Assembly: GCA_003550325.1 (NCBI GenBank)
Contig: QKWP01000101.1
Span: 33,685 to 97,684, forward strand
Length of the DNA: 64,000 nt
Source of the DNA: Gigaspora rosea
Lineage: Eukaryota > Glomeromycota > Glomeromycetes > Diversisporales > Gigasporaceae
Direction: 5' to 3'
The notes under the pieces are model-generated. The model saw nothing but the letters and a program-made list of their open reading frames with translations, had not been told where the DNA came from and did no database searches. Shown here piece by piece: positions 11,478 through 23,063 of this stretch. The translations under genes and the position numbers were made by a program. Numbering within the stretch: the first letter of the stretch is position 1; each line of letters begins with the position of its first letter.

Positions 11478-12917
11478 AAATCCTTGCGGAAAATTAATCA
11501 CGTGGCCTTTATAACTGAGCTGTCCACCTTGAAGATTGAAAACAGTTAACATAGGAAGAACCTGCGCAATTAACATTTCCTCAACTTAGTTAAGTTGAGG
11601 CAACTCAATTGGTACTTTCCTAAAAATAAATATTGTATTAAATTTATATATATTTATATTAACATTACTATTATTATTACACATATGTTCCCGTGTTACA
11701 CTTGAAAAATTAAAATTTTTCTTTTCCGATAGCCCTATCGGTATCCCGTGATTCAATTACGTCGATCACTCTGAACTCTTAAACCGCAAACCCCGATCAT
11801 TGATTTGATTGATGACCGATTGACATATGAACATTCTTTACTATTTCTTTATTTGTTATTATATACATATCTCTGTTATTTCCTATTTTGTTATACGTAT
11901 ACATATCATTTCTTATTACTTTATTGGGATATTATACTAAAGATTGGATCAAAGTCTTTTATAGATATGATAATCGATCGGAAGATGGATCGACTGCTAC
12001 CACCCGACCTCCGTTTACACTAACGCGCTTGAATAAGAAGTCTTCAGTACGTGTCTCATGGCGACACTTGAATATTTGGCCTATCTTGGATGCCTCAAGG
12101 CATTCAAATATTTTCAGGAATCTGCCGATATGTTTCAAATTTTCATCTTCATGGATGGAACTTTTAAATAAGGCAAAGGTGTGGTTGAAGTTAATGTGAC
12201 TAAATGAAGGGATTGGTGTTGAAAAGAATCAAATGATTCTAAAAATAAGTTGACGCAGGTAAAAGTTTTCTTGAATAGAGTACTGTAATTAATTTATGTA
12301 TCTAAAAACATGTATTTAAAGGCCCAAATTCTGCCTTCAATAAAGACTTCAGACTTCGATCTGATCCTTTGTTTAATAATAAACCTTGACCCCATATAAG
12401 TTAGTAGGCATTTCAAAGCCGAAGGCAACTTATATATAATTTTATTATTGAATTCTCAACACTGCTTGTTAGCATTATGCTGCTGTATTGTTATTTGTTT
12501 TATTAGTTATTTTATTTATTGTTTGATTATTTTTACACTGCTGCTGATACACATATCGATATACTGATATTTGATTATTGTATTGATAATACATTTAAGA
12601 CTATAGATAGATTTATTTAACTGCTGTATTGTTTAATTATTTCTGCTGATTAACGATTGATATCATTAGATAACCCCTTTTGTTTAATTATATACCGATT
12701 CATCCCTTTTTAACCCCTTACACCTGATTCAACTCCTTTTACGCCAAAGTACTCTAACTCCTTCATAATTCTCTCTCCATATCTCTTTGCCATAACTCAT
12801 AAACTTCGTTTACTATCCTACTAGCTCTACCAGCGGGTCTAATATCTTCCAACCAGATAGTAACACCCAAATCCATATTATTCTCTGGTGAAAATCTTTT
12901 CGGATCAATTTTCCACT
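11478..12917 (-). pseudogene. Helitron-type helicase-like N-terminal fragment, split by an LTR
   Basis: Minus-strand coding fragments sit on both sides of the LTR at 11694-12865. The upstream exon (about 12917-12869) reads KIDPKRFSPENNMDLG. The downstream one (about 11619-11478) reads VPIELPQL, a stop, then VEEMLIAQVLPMLTV and YKGHVINFPQ. This succession resembles the conserved region near the start of Helitron/Pif1-like proteins (FS..NNMDPG.VP followed by EEMLIA). An AG acceptor precedes the second exon at 11621-11620, so the LTR seems to lie in an intron. The in-frame stop and missing Rep and helicase domains mark it as a relic. The family assignment rests on remembered motifs. Confidence 0.6.
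11694..12865 (+). mobile_element. Solo LTR (family 1), plus orientation
   Basis: It is a 1172-bp sequence starting TGTTACACTTG and ending AGTAACA, homologous to the reversed copy at 977-2138. It is flanked by CCCG and CCCA, a probable 4-bp duplication with one mismatch. An AATAAAGACTTCAGAC motif near 12345 could be the poly(A) signal. There is no internal retrotransposon sequence. The short open frames inside it are shared with the other copy only because the DNA is shared. Confidence 0.78.
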
Positions 12918-14284
12918 AACAAAAATGCCAATTTTATGATTTAATATACTGTAACACTATTGTAACTAAAGGAAAAAATACTTTACATGCAAGGCAATAA
13001 TATGTTTAAGATTTGCAATATCTCAAATAGAGTTATTACCCATGTCACCTAATCTGGCAGGTAATGGGTCAAAAATTGCTCTGATCCAGATTAAACGGGT
13101 CAGAATTCAAAACAGGCAAAAGCCTACTAAAATGCGCAATTCACTAAATAAAACTCTTACCCGGGTTGTCTTATCTGTGTAGGTCAGGCAAGACGAACTG
13201 GATTCTGTGTTTACATTACCCCAGAGTCCCCCCTCTCCCTCATAGTAAAAAAAATTTAGATAAATATACATAGAAATACGGGAAATTTCAGAAAATTTTA
13301 TCAGTCATGGAACAATTTGGAAAAATTTTTTTAAAATTTCACTATATGAACCACTCACCCCCAGAGGAGAGAGGGGGTAATATAAAACACAGACTCCAGT
13401 TGGTCTCGCCTCAGCTTTATGATGGATCATGTGTTGAAAATTGGCCTTTTAAAATACAGTAGCTCAGTGTTTTCTGTAGAAAATGAAAGCAAATTCAAGC
13501 AAGATCGAGTAACCTTTCAATACATAATCTGAAAAATTCCATTTAAATATTTAGAATACAGGATGCTTTCTATACAATTATGTTTTAAGGTTTAACTTTA
13601 AAAACATTATGAATTTCTGTTTGACCCATTGACCCAGATCATAATCCGGATCAATACCTAATTCGCCCGGGTTAGTATTTTTCGACCCGGCTCAGAACTC
13701 TAATCTCAAAACTTTTTGAGAAGATCATAATCATCATTGAGTTGACAGGCAGGTGTTATTTATTTTCTAAAAATAATTTATTCAGGTTATACTTTATTAT
13801 TTTATTCAAAAAAATTTAATTTAAAAGTCAACTTTTATTTAGACTATCTTTTTAATTTGTCTGTACATTTTGGTTTACATTTTCTTTCACTTTAATATTA
13901 TTGTTATTAGTTGATAACCAATGTTTATGATGAGGCTGTCTTTTTTTATTCACTTTTTCAGCAAGTATTGAACTTTATTTTCTTCTAGTTTATACTAAAT
14001 AAAAAAAAGACAATCTATATACAAATATGAACGTAATTTGTAACTGTATGTATGTATTGTAACTATTAAGATGGAAGAGCATATACATTTAAGTAATGTG
14101 CTGTAAAAGATCAGCACTATTATCATACAATTACTTTCACTAAGAGAACATTTTTCTATATTGTCATTTTGTGATTTATTACCCAATCAAATTGCTTTTT
14201 TATTACTTATCATTCTATCCATTAATTTTTCCTATATACAAAATTTTTTTTGATATATGCAAAAAAAAAGATTGGTCATTTCAT
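12918..14284. other. Gene-free stretch with inverted-repeat debris
   Basis: No coding frame is supported. About 13188-13411 forms an imperfect foldback (an ACTGGATTCTGTGTTTACAT arm and its counterpart ending CAGACTCCAGTTGG) with arms of about 55 bp. Around it, ACCCGGGT- and GGGTCA-containing ends near 13046 and 13690 suggest an older element into which the foldback inserted. Confidence 0.45.
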
Positions 14285-14302
14285 ATACATATCTTTTTTT
14301 TT

Positions 14303-15010
14303 AGGGTGTGGCGCCTTAGAGAAGTGGTCAAGGTGTCACCCCCCAAGCGGCAGGTTGACAGTTCGAATCCCACTGTTGACGCTTTGAACAATAGGCCTGT
14401 GTTCGGTAACCATGTGGCTCAGATTGGTTGGGTTGCAAAAACCTGTTACCTTGGTTCCACCATCTTGAATGGGAGCTATGGCGTAATGGTGTTATTGTTA
14501 CACCGTAAAATCCAGGGAACCAGAGGAATGGAAACCCGTTTGGCAAGTCCTGAATCAGATGGTAATAGTGAAGATCTACAACGACACTACCAAAAGAAGG
14601 AGGGTGGTCGGGATCGGAATGAACCTAATAAGGGCAAGCAGCTTTGTCGCTAAATCCGTATCTGAAGTGGAATGGGACACAGAAGACAACGGTAGACAAT
14701 TGGTGCAAGGGTAAAGTAGCCCTTAGGCTGATGATTTATCAAAAAGAGTTGGGGCCCCTTAATATCTGCGTTTGTGCAGTGCAACGGGTAGTAATAGGAA
14801 GAGCGTGAACCAGAGGGTTTAAATAGGCAATTCCCGTAGTTGGGTTGTAGGTATAGCAGCTAGTGTAGAACCTTCGGGCGGACTACTTAAATTAGGCACC
14901 AAAAGTGCACGTGTGGCTAGTTGTATCCTCATTCATGTAATAAATATTACGTCCTAATAACTCATAATAAAATCCCGGCCATAGTACCCGGCCTTTAAAG
15001 GAAAAAAAAA
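14303..15010 (+). mobile_element. tRNA-derived SINE, about 708 bp, with 17-bp target duplication
   Basis: The 5' end is tRNA-like. TGGTCAAGGTG fits an RNA polymerase III A box, and about 35 bp later ACAGTTCGAATCCC fits a B box. The element ends in an A-rich tail (GGAAAAAAAAAA). It is bordered by the identical 17-mer ATACATATC plus eight T at 14285-14301 and 15011-15027, as expected for LINE-mediated retroposition. The 160-codon open frame across the left junction is not conserved in the second copy and is spurious. The 3' 240 bp is related to the insertion at 29047-29401. At 700 bp it is long for a SINE, so the body may be composite. Confidence 0.85.
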
Positions 15011-15027
15011 ATACATATCTTTTTTTT

Positions 15028-15818
15028 ACAAGATCCTCAACAATGATAATTAAAATACTTTTTATACTACTCTACTAACTATTTAGTATTCCTTATTAAA
15101 ATGATATTCTAAAAAAAGAAATAGATTTGCATACAATTTTTACTTTTTACATTGTGCTAGTAATTCTTGCTACTTTTACCATAAATAACTTATTGTCTAA
15201 AGAACATTACAAATGGCCCTAATGTCTGTATGTTAACAAATTCTAGATTTTGATTGGATAGATCAGGTATAACATAAAATAAAATAAAACAATCAAAACA
15301 ATAAAAACTGAATGCTTATTGGCTAGATTAGGTATAACATAAAAAACAACTTGATTTTATATTTGTCCTTTGGACTTTGAATAGATTACATTTTCTTAGT
15401 TTAAATATAATATTGGTACCAAATTGATTATTTGATGTACATTAATGTCACATGTATACTGAGTAGATTTTGTATTTGTTTAATATTATATGAAAGGGTT
15501 TTTTGTGTAATTCATTTTTGATAAACTTGTAGTTGTGCGCATCTTCTAAATTCTGGCATAAGCTCTATATCTGTTATGTCTTGCTACTTATATAAATAGT
15601 TATACATACTGAGCAGATCTAATGTTAAATATGCTTTGATTAAAGAATATTAATATTAATTTGCTTAAATTTTTTAAATATCATATAAAATTGATTTCAT
15701 TTTGATAAACTTGTAGCTGTGCACAGCTTTTAAATTCTGATATAATAAGTTAAGCTTGAGATAAAGCAGTTATTATTGCAAGATTAGCTAATTTTATTGC
15801 AGATTATATTTAGTTCAG
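15028..15818. other. AT-rich stretch, no gene
   Basis: No coding frame is supported. Near 15530 and 15707 a GATAAACTTGTAGxTGTGC motif with similar surroundings occurs twice, suggesting an old duplication of about 180 bp. Confidence 0.35.
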
Positions 15819-15827
15819 TGTTTTGGT

Positions 15828-16005
15828 AGGACCCCGAAATATACATAGATAGGTCAAGTATGAGCTTGCTTATTTTTGAGGTTTTTTATACAGATCTTTT
15901 CTATTTATAGTAATTTTTGCTTATTTTTGAAGGTTTTTCTGCAGATTTTTCCTTTTTTAGTAACCCTATAATTAACCTGACCTATTTATGTATATTTCGG
16001 GGTTC
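15828..16005. mobile_element. Mutator-like MITE A, 178 bp
   Basis: The termini AGGACCCCGAAATATACATA and, inverted, GAACCCCGAAATATACATA pair over about 28 bp. A perfect 9-bp duplication, TGTTTTGGT, flanks it (15819-15827 and 16006-16014). A 9-bp duplication points to a Mutator-type transposase. It has no coding content. Confidence 0.88.
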
Positions 16006-16676
16006 TGTTTTGGTTAAGGCTTTTTAATGTTTTTATTGGAATAATATATAATTTTAGTAAATTTAGGTTTCTATAAATATTAGTAAATAGAATATATTGA
16101 AGTAGTGCTAGGAAGGCAGTGGAAAATAAAGTTTATAAGAGTTTTTGTGTGAAAAAGAAAAAGCTATCCTTTGTTTCACTATTACTCATCTTGGTTTTTT
16201 TCACTCTAGTTTCTATGAAAATTTTGGGGCTTTCATTTAATTTTGATTTGGCTTTTACTAAGTTTTTTTTTTTATTATTGGCAATTATTGTATATCTTGG
16301 TAAAGACTAGCTCTATTTCTCTATTAGTGTTAAATATCTAATATTCTTAGTGTTCTCAAGAACATTTAAAAAATTCAGATATATTTAAAAATTATATTTT
16401 CTTTTGAGAACCAATTAAGAATATAAAATTTATAATTTATATTCTCATAAAATATATAAAATATATATATATTTTTTGTTTTTTTATCATTAAAAACATT
16501 AAAATATTTATGAGAATATAAAATTATCAATTTATGTTCTCAGAAAAACAAAAAATTTCAGATATTTAATACTGCTTCTTACTTTATTTTAAGTAGTCCT
16601 GCAAGCATTAGTTTGGTTGGGCATATATTGAATAGTTAAGTATCTATCTATAGAGTTAGTATAGTACAAGAACTAT

Positions 16677-17145
16677 AGAAACCTGAAATATACATAGATA
16701 GATAAGGTATGAGTTTGCTTATTTTTGAGGTTTTTTATGCAGATCTTTTCTATTTATAGGGGTCGTTTAAAGCAGGGTGCAGTTATATGATTTTGACTTT
16801 TTAATTAAAGTTAGGGTAAGGGTTAGCAGCGGTTATGGTTAGAAATAGTATTATAGTAAAATTGCCTTCCCGACATTTTTTGTTAATGCCCCAAGGTAGG
16901 TTTTGACACTCGTTTCTTGTATTTTTGTGTTTTTTCACTTTTTTTCTTTTTTGTTTCTTTGTCAGGCTGATCCGGGTTGATCAAAACAAACAAGTTGATT
17001 GGCGCCATATCACGTGATTGCACCCTGCTTTAAACGACCTCTATTTATAGTAATTTTTTTGCTTATTTTTGAAGTTTTTCTGCAAATCTTTTTTTTTAGT
17101 AACCCTATAATTAACCTAACCTATTTATGTATATTTCGGGGTCCT
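16677..17145. mobile_element. Second copy of MITE A, carrying a nested MITE
   Basis: It aligns to 15828-16005 over its two outer parts and is split by the insertion at 16760-17040. It is flanked by AGAACTAT at 16669-16676 and 17146-17153. The left end has diverged (AGAAACCTGAAATATAC) while the right end is intact. Confidence 0.85.
16760..17040. mobile_element. Nested Mutator-like MITE B, 281 bp
   Basis: The ends GGGTCGTTTAAAGCAGGGTG and, inverted, AGGTCGTTTAAAGCAGGGTG pair over about 22 bp. A 10-bp direct repeat, CTATTTATAG (16750-16759 and 17041-17050), flanks it. Comparison with the uninterrupted MITE A copy shows that only one CTATTTATAG was there before. The insertion is therefore younger than this MITE A copy. 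Confidence 0.9.
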
Positions 17146-17164
17146 AGAACTATTAATAGCAATT

Positions 17165-17305
17165 TTTGAGCTTCACAACTGCATTGGAAATGCAAGAACC
17201 CTTATAAATAGATAGTTAAGCTCTGTGGCTATAGTGTGCAAGGGCCTTATTAGCAGATAGTTAGGCTCCTTGTTGCAATAAAAATGCAAGGATCTAAAAT
17301 AGATT
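17165..17305 (+). repeat. Relic units of the 63.6-kb minisatellite
   Basis: Three degenerate units of the form GGCTC ... TGCAAGGxCCTTATTAxxAGATAGTTA occur here. They are clearly related to the longer array at 63576-63970. The spacing is close to 50-55 bp. Confidence 0.6.
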
Positions 17306-17596
17306 GTAAAGGATAATGCTCTAATTTTCTTTAAAACTATTAGCAATCTTTCTTATATTTGGGGTTTTCATATAGTAAGCAGAGTTTTTAGAACCTTGGA
17401 GTTTAGAAAATTTGGAGCCCAAGTTGTAAATAGTTTATATATTTGACAAATTAGAATAATTATTGGTATGAGGTCAAATAACTAGTCCTAGCCTAGAAAC
17501 TTTGTTGTAGGCATTGAAGTTTAAGTATATAATATTAGAGCTTGCTTGGATAGTAAACCTTTTTCCATATGTTTTTCATAATATATTCTTTTAGGA

Positions 17597-18381
17597 TACT
17601 GCTATTTACACTATGGTTTTTGCTATTTGTACCATGGATTTCGTGTAATATTAGATTATCAATCAACCTTTTCTATTTGCACCATGGTATAGTTACACAA
17701 AAATTGAAAAATCTTATTTTGTACAAAAAAGGTAAGTTTTTATTGGTACAATATGAAATAGTCCAAGGTTACACAAAATTGCGAAAATCTGGCCCGCATT
17801 ATGTTAAGGCCTTAAAAAAATTAGAGTAAGGGTTGGCCCATATTATAAAATTAGGATTAGGGTTGGCCCGCATTATAAAATTAGGTTAGCAGGCCTACTA
17901 GATTAGGTTACCAAAATAAGACTTGTGTAATGTTACATGACATTAACAGCGCGAATAACTGTTAATCTACAAAAAAAAGTGAGTTTTTATTGGTGCAACA
18001 TGAAAATAGCCCAAGGTTATACAAAATTGCGAAAATCTGGCCTGCATTATGTTAAGGCCTTAAAAAATTAGGGTAAGGGTTGGCCCGAATTATAAAATTA
18101 GAGTTAGGGTTGGCTCGCATTATGTTAAGGCCTTAAAAAATTAGGGTAAGAGTTGGCACATTATAAAATTAGGTTAGCAGGCCTACTAGATTACCAAAAC
18201 AAGATTTGTATAACATTACACAACATTAATAGCGCGAATAACTGTTAATCTACAAAAAAAGGTGAGTTTTTATTGGTGCAACATATATTACCATAGCGCA
18301 AATAGAAAAGGTTGATTGATGATCTAATGTTACACAAAATCCATGGTGCAAATAGCAAAAACCATGGTGTAAATAGCAGTA
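17597..18381. mobile_element. 785-bp inverted-repeat element with internal tandem duplication
   Basis: The ends begin TACTGCTATTTACACTATGG and pair with the other end over about 92 bp with few mismatches; CCATGG and ATTTGCACC motifs recur inside each arm. The interior holds two copies of a ~270-bp unit (about 17722-17975 and 17975-18253) with AAAATCTGGCCCGCATTATG and TTAGGGTAAGGGTTGGC motifs. No transposase is encoded. A clear target duplication was not found. One 40-bp module is shared with the element at 27184-27972. Confidence 0.8.
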
Positions 18382-18570
18382 CTCTTTTTTTATTATCTCT
18401 TTAAATGCTAAAAAATATAGCCTTTAAAATGCTTTTGATTGGTTAATTCCTAATTTGGTAGTTGCATATATTATATTGTCATTATTGTCAATATATAGAT
18501 TGTTAATCTCTGCCAGAATATAGCTTTTAATTGGTTTATTTCTGATCTGGTGATTACATTATCTTTACTA

Positions 18571-19030
18571 CATATGGGCCGATTTGAGTAATTTATAAGT
18601 AGTGCTTATTTTTTTTAAAACTATAAAGCTAAATAACTTCTGATCTACTGGTCCATTTTAAATGATTTTACTATCGAAATGTTTGTCTCTTTGAGACGAT
18701 TCCAAAAAGCCCAAAATCATCAAAATCCAATCACAGGATCACGAGAAAATGCGCTGTCAAATAGGTGACGCAACTTTAGGGTTGGACAATTGGTTAGATC
18801 TAGGCCTAACCAATTGTCCAACCCTAAAGGTGCGTCACCTATTGACAGCGCATTTTCTCGTGATCCTGTGATTGGATTTTGATGATTTTGGGCTTGTTGG
18901 AATCGTCTCAAAGAGACAAACATTTTGATAGTAAAATCATTTAAAATGGACCAGTAGATCAGAAGTTATTTAGCTTTAAAGTTTTAAAAAAATAAGCACT
19001 ACTTATAAATTACTCAAATCGGCCCATATG
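18571..19030. repeat. 460-bp near-perfect palindrome (foldback)
   Basis: The sequence from CATATGGGCCGATTTGAG to its reverse complement at 19013-19030 forms two arms of about 225 bp. They differ at only a handful of positions and meet near 18800 at TAGATCTAGGCC. ATCTTTA at 18561-18567 recurs one base after the right end, a possible partial target duplication. The open frame across it is just the palindrome read through. Confidence 0.92.
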
Positions 19031-19627
19031 AATCTTTATGATAACTATAATGACAAATAAATATTTTATTTGTAATAATCATTAAAGTATAGCAATATGC
19101 TGTTTAACAGATGAATTAAAAAAACTAATGCATGATTACGTAATAGTAACATGATTTGTCACACTTTTTTGGACCAGTTTTTTGTTATATATAAATTTAT
19201 AAAAAAAATATATAAAATTACTATAAACTTTGAAGTCAAAATTCTTTTCAACCTATATAATAATTTAAAATTAAATTTTGCGATTATATAGAGCAAAAGA
19301 AGGAGAATAAACATACCTTTATGCCATGTTATAGTTCTGTTATTTTTGCACAAAATGAAAATATAACTTTACCATAATTTTTATTATTACAAAGAAGGCA
19401 TTCTCAAGTCCAAGTCCAATTTCGCCTCTCGTATAGGAACCAATATCTGTGAAGCCTCAAATTTGTGATCCGGTTTGCTCCACAAAATTGGTATAATAAT
19501 TCAGCACCAATGCCGGTTCCGTGTGCGTATTTCCGAAAGTTATCTAATGTGATATCGTAACTTTCGTTTGGAAATTTTCCTTTTTTCTTGCTACAAAACT
19601 GGCTTGTTCATGCGACGGTGCTGGACC
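19031..19627. other. AT-rich stretch with a possible coding fragment
   Basis: No gene is proven. On the minus strand 19612-19400 one frame reads YDITLDNFRKYAHGTGIGAE and continues for about 20 residues before losing coding character. It might be a short piece of an unknown gene. I recognise no family. Confidence 0.25.
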
Positions 19628-19785
19628 CAATGTCGAGCAGAAAATTCAAAGAACAAAGAGATCGATGCAGATCATCAGGTTACTCAAATACCATTTCGTC
19701 GATGATCTGCTGTCACATGGCAAGTCCGGTGACTCGCAATAATGTCCCGCCTTGTGACTTCGTTCACAAGCGGGTCAATATGATT
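19628..19785 (+). repeat. Dispersed repeat K, copy 1
   Basis: About 150 bp, starting ATGTCGAGCAGAAAATTCAA and ending CACAAGCGGGTCA, is closely related to 62228-62401. It contains a short inverted pair (GATGCAGATCATC ... GATGATCTGC). The copy at 62 kb has an extra ~30 bp in the middle. Confidence 0.75.
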
Positions 19786-20575
19786 ACCTCTATGCTTCTA
19801 AACGCACATATAAAGGTATATAGCGCATAGATGGTCAATTCTGCTTATTAACGTTAGCTGAAAATTTTATCGTTTTAGGTGAGCTTATTAGCCAATCATG
19901 CATTGAAGTTTCAATGGGAATAATGACAAATGTGTTACATCAAAAACTCATCAATTTGGTTATGCATTTTAACTTATGCCGTCTCATTACGCTATGAGCT
20001 TGATGTCAAAATTAAAACTAAACAAACAGGTCCAATTTATCCATGGACTCAAATTAATCAACTTGAAGAGTGCAATCCTTTTCCACGTTATGGACATTCA
20101 TCAAACGAATATGCAATTAATAAACAAGTATTCATCTTCGGGGGAGTTGTTGAAGGAAAACCTCAAAATGATGTTTTTGTAATTGAGACGAGTATGTGGT
20201 AAAACTTTGTTTTCAGAATTCTAACCTTTAATCTAAACTAATCTAAATGTATTATATCTGATTCAAATGATAATTTCCAGATAAATTACATGCGTATAAA
20301 CTTACAATATCAGGAGATATACCGCATCCACGGAGTGGACACACACATATTAATGTTGGGCACAATATGATAGGTATGCACGATCAGTACTTTTAAAATC
20401 AGATTTTAAATAATTGCAATATTGAATGTTCAAGTTACAAATCGTATACTGTTTTCGGTGGATTGCTTAAATATCCTACGGAAAGTCCTAACGATTTTAT
20501 ATACATACTCAATACTGGTAAATATAAAATCGCAAGCATTCTCTTATTAAAATAATAATAATAATAATAATAATT

Positions 20576-20801
20576 GTCACGGATGATCATGAAATTGGAT
20601 GATGGTGAAATTTGAATCTATTTTATGTACGATTTTTAAAAATTTTTAGGGACTTTTTTGTTAAATTTTTTTTTATGGTTGAATTAGGATTTAGGGTTAG
20701 GGTTATTAATAAAAGAGTATAGGTGGATTTTGGTAGGGTTTATATTTTCATATTGAGAGCCCTAAATTTCACCATCATCCGATTTCACGATCATCCGCGA
20801 C
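20576..20801. mobile_element. MITE D, copy 1, in a kelch-gene intron
   Basis: The element is 226 bp. The ends GTCACGGATGATCATGAAAT and, inverted, GTCGCGGATGATCGTGAAAT pair for about 38 bp. It is over 90% identical to 30314-30537. AATAATT flanks both sides. The interior carries GGATTTAGGGTTAGGGTT. Confidence 0.88.
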
Positions 20802-21322
20802 AATAATTAATTAAATTTTTTTGTTGCGAATGTACTTATTTAATACTCATTTACAGTTACAAAACAATGATCAAAACTTTCAATCCCTGAAAAAACTTTT
20901 CTTACACAACGTCACAGCCACTCGGCAACTGTAATCGGGACCTTCATGTGTATATTTGGTGGTCAAAATTCCAAAGGAATTTATTTGAATGACTTGATCG
21001 TATTTGATTTAGCTACCAGTAAATAATTCATTATATAATTGAATAATAAACGCATTCGAATAGAAATTAAAATCTTTATATTCATTCATAGTGGAATCAC
21101 AAAATTTATGTTGGAAGTTTATTTCTCCTTCGAATTATGCACCACCTGTCAGGGCTGGGCACATTGCATGCGTATATAAGAATAACATTTACATGTATGT
21201 GTATGTTCAGGCTTCATTATTTATGATTTTTCTTTCAATATACTAATTAAAATTGAACCTTAATAATAAGTTTCGGGGGAACTGATGGAATTCGATGTTA
21301 CAATGATATGTGGTGTTATGAC

Positions 21323-21464
21323 TAGAGTCGCAGACATTAGAACATCAATTAACAAAAGGCAGGGGTGTAGAGTGACGTATTGACGTTACTACCTCAATTC
21401 TATATGACGTAAGAGTGACGTAGTGACGTCACTACCTCAGACCTTTCAAATGTTTGCAGCTATA
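21323..21464. mobile_element. 142-bp hAT-type MITE inside a kelch exon
   Basis: The kelch reading frame stops after GTTATGAC (21315-21322) and resumes exactly after a second GTTATGAC (21465-21472). This is an 8-bp target duplication. The insert ends TAGAGTCGCAGACATT and, inverted, TATAGCTGCAAACATT resemble hAT termini. Its first codon in the host frame is TAG, so it truncates the protein at this point. Confidence 0.9.
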
Positions 21465-23019
21465 GTTATGACACACAAAACAATTCTTGGTCTGAAATTT
21501 CTTCAAATGACTTTAATCCATTTCCGCGTTGTTACCATAAGGCTGCTCTTGTGGATGATATAATTTATGTTTTCGGCGGAATGACAAATGATAATAAAGA
21601 ATTATCTGATTTGACAGCATTCAGAATAAAACGTATTTATTTTTTTTTTTTTTAAAAAAAAAATTTATAATATTTTAATAACAATGAATTTTATATAAAA
21701 ATACTAATTAAATTACTTTTATTTTAGAAAAGACGTGGCACATATTTCAGAAAATGGGACCTACACCAAGGTGAATAGATTTAGAGTATAGGAAAAAGTT
21801 AAATTTGTTTGATTTTTATTGATAAGAATTGGTGCGTCCTTGTTATGGGCATATAATGACTACAGCAGATGACAAGGTTTTTATCTTTGGCGGAGAATCT
21901 ACGCATTCGAAAGGAATAATCCATATTTTGGATACATGTAAGTATTCATCTCTTATGTAATTCAAGTATTTAACACCTTTCCAACATTAATTTATGATTT
22001 TATATACCTTTGCTCAGCAAAAATAAAATTTCCTACGGGATCTTATTTGAATGCATTCTCGCAGCGACAGCTACTACGGAGGTCATCTGAGCCTTCGATT
22101 TCCACAACGTCACCGAAATTTCCAACTCGAGAAACATCAAGTTATACTAATGAACAAAACAATAACATTACCATAAAGAATCAAAAATCTATATTTCGGC
22201 TATCGCAAATCACAAATTTGCAAGGCTTTATAACAAGGCCGGGTGGTCCAAAACGTCGAGTGAAAAGTCCTTTGGAGAAAGTAACTGAATCTTTACCAGA
22301 GATTGAAGAGAATTCAACAATTGATGAAAATTTAAAAATTTCCGAAACTTTCACAAATGACGAAAAAATAATTGAAAAAGAGAAATTTTCAGAATCTTTT
22401 GATAAAGTTCCAACAAGTAACATTAATTTAGAATTTGATGGAACAAACTCAAATATAGGACGTACGCGGAATATAAAACCTGCATTTGATGAAACACAAT
22501 TGCAAAGACCACAAGATGATCAAACGGTGGATCAAACACCAATACTTTTGGACAATTTTCACGATAATATACCTACCATTAGTAAGCATTCAAATATTGT
22601 TAGAGATGATGATAATTTTTCAAATTCTTCAGATAGACCGAGTATGCCACAACCGACTTGTGAAAATGATAGACATTATTCAGATGATCTCTCAAATATG
22701 GATTGAGAATGTTATTTGGAAAGGCTCCAAGAACAAGATTTTCAAATTGCCGAATTTAAAAAACGTGAATGTTGGCTTAAAACACAATTGGAATTGGCTA
22801 AAAAGAATGGATATACACCGGATTCTCCTGACAACGAGTTAAATGATGATATTGATACAGAAAAAATGTCAGATTGTGAAGAGATAGGATCAGAAAAATT
22901 TTCAATTATTCGATTCCTTGTTCAATTAAATCAACAATTGCTGCACGCAAAGTTTCTTTTATAAAAGCATTGTTCTTTGTATTTATTAATTTTAACTTAG
23001 TAATGTTTACCTTTATTTC

Positions 23020-23020
<1 letters not shown>

Positions 23021-23060
<40 letters not shown>
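23021..23060 (+). repeat. 40-nt poly(T) run
   Basis: An uninterrupted run of 40 T lies in the last intron of the kelch pseudogene. Its length may be inexact because such runs are error-prone in sequencing. Confidence 0.9.

Positions 23061-23063
<3 letters not shown>

Noticed and set aside
14171-14653. 160-codon open frame
   Set aside because: It crosses the left target duplication and tRNA-like head of a SINE. No ATG-supported product is conserved in the second SINE copy.
16119-16310. 63-codon hydrophobic frame resembling a membrane peptide
   Set aside because: It begins with GTG, has no homologue in the window and lies in AT-rich DNA where Phe/Leu/Ile-rich frames are expected by chance.
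18720-18923. 67-codon frame
   Set aside because: It reads through the centre of the 460-bp palindrome, and its two halves are inverse images.
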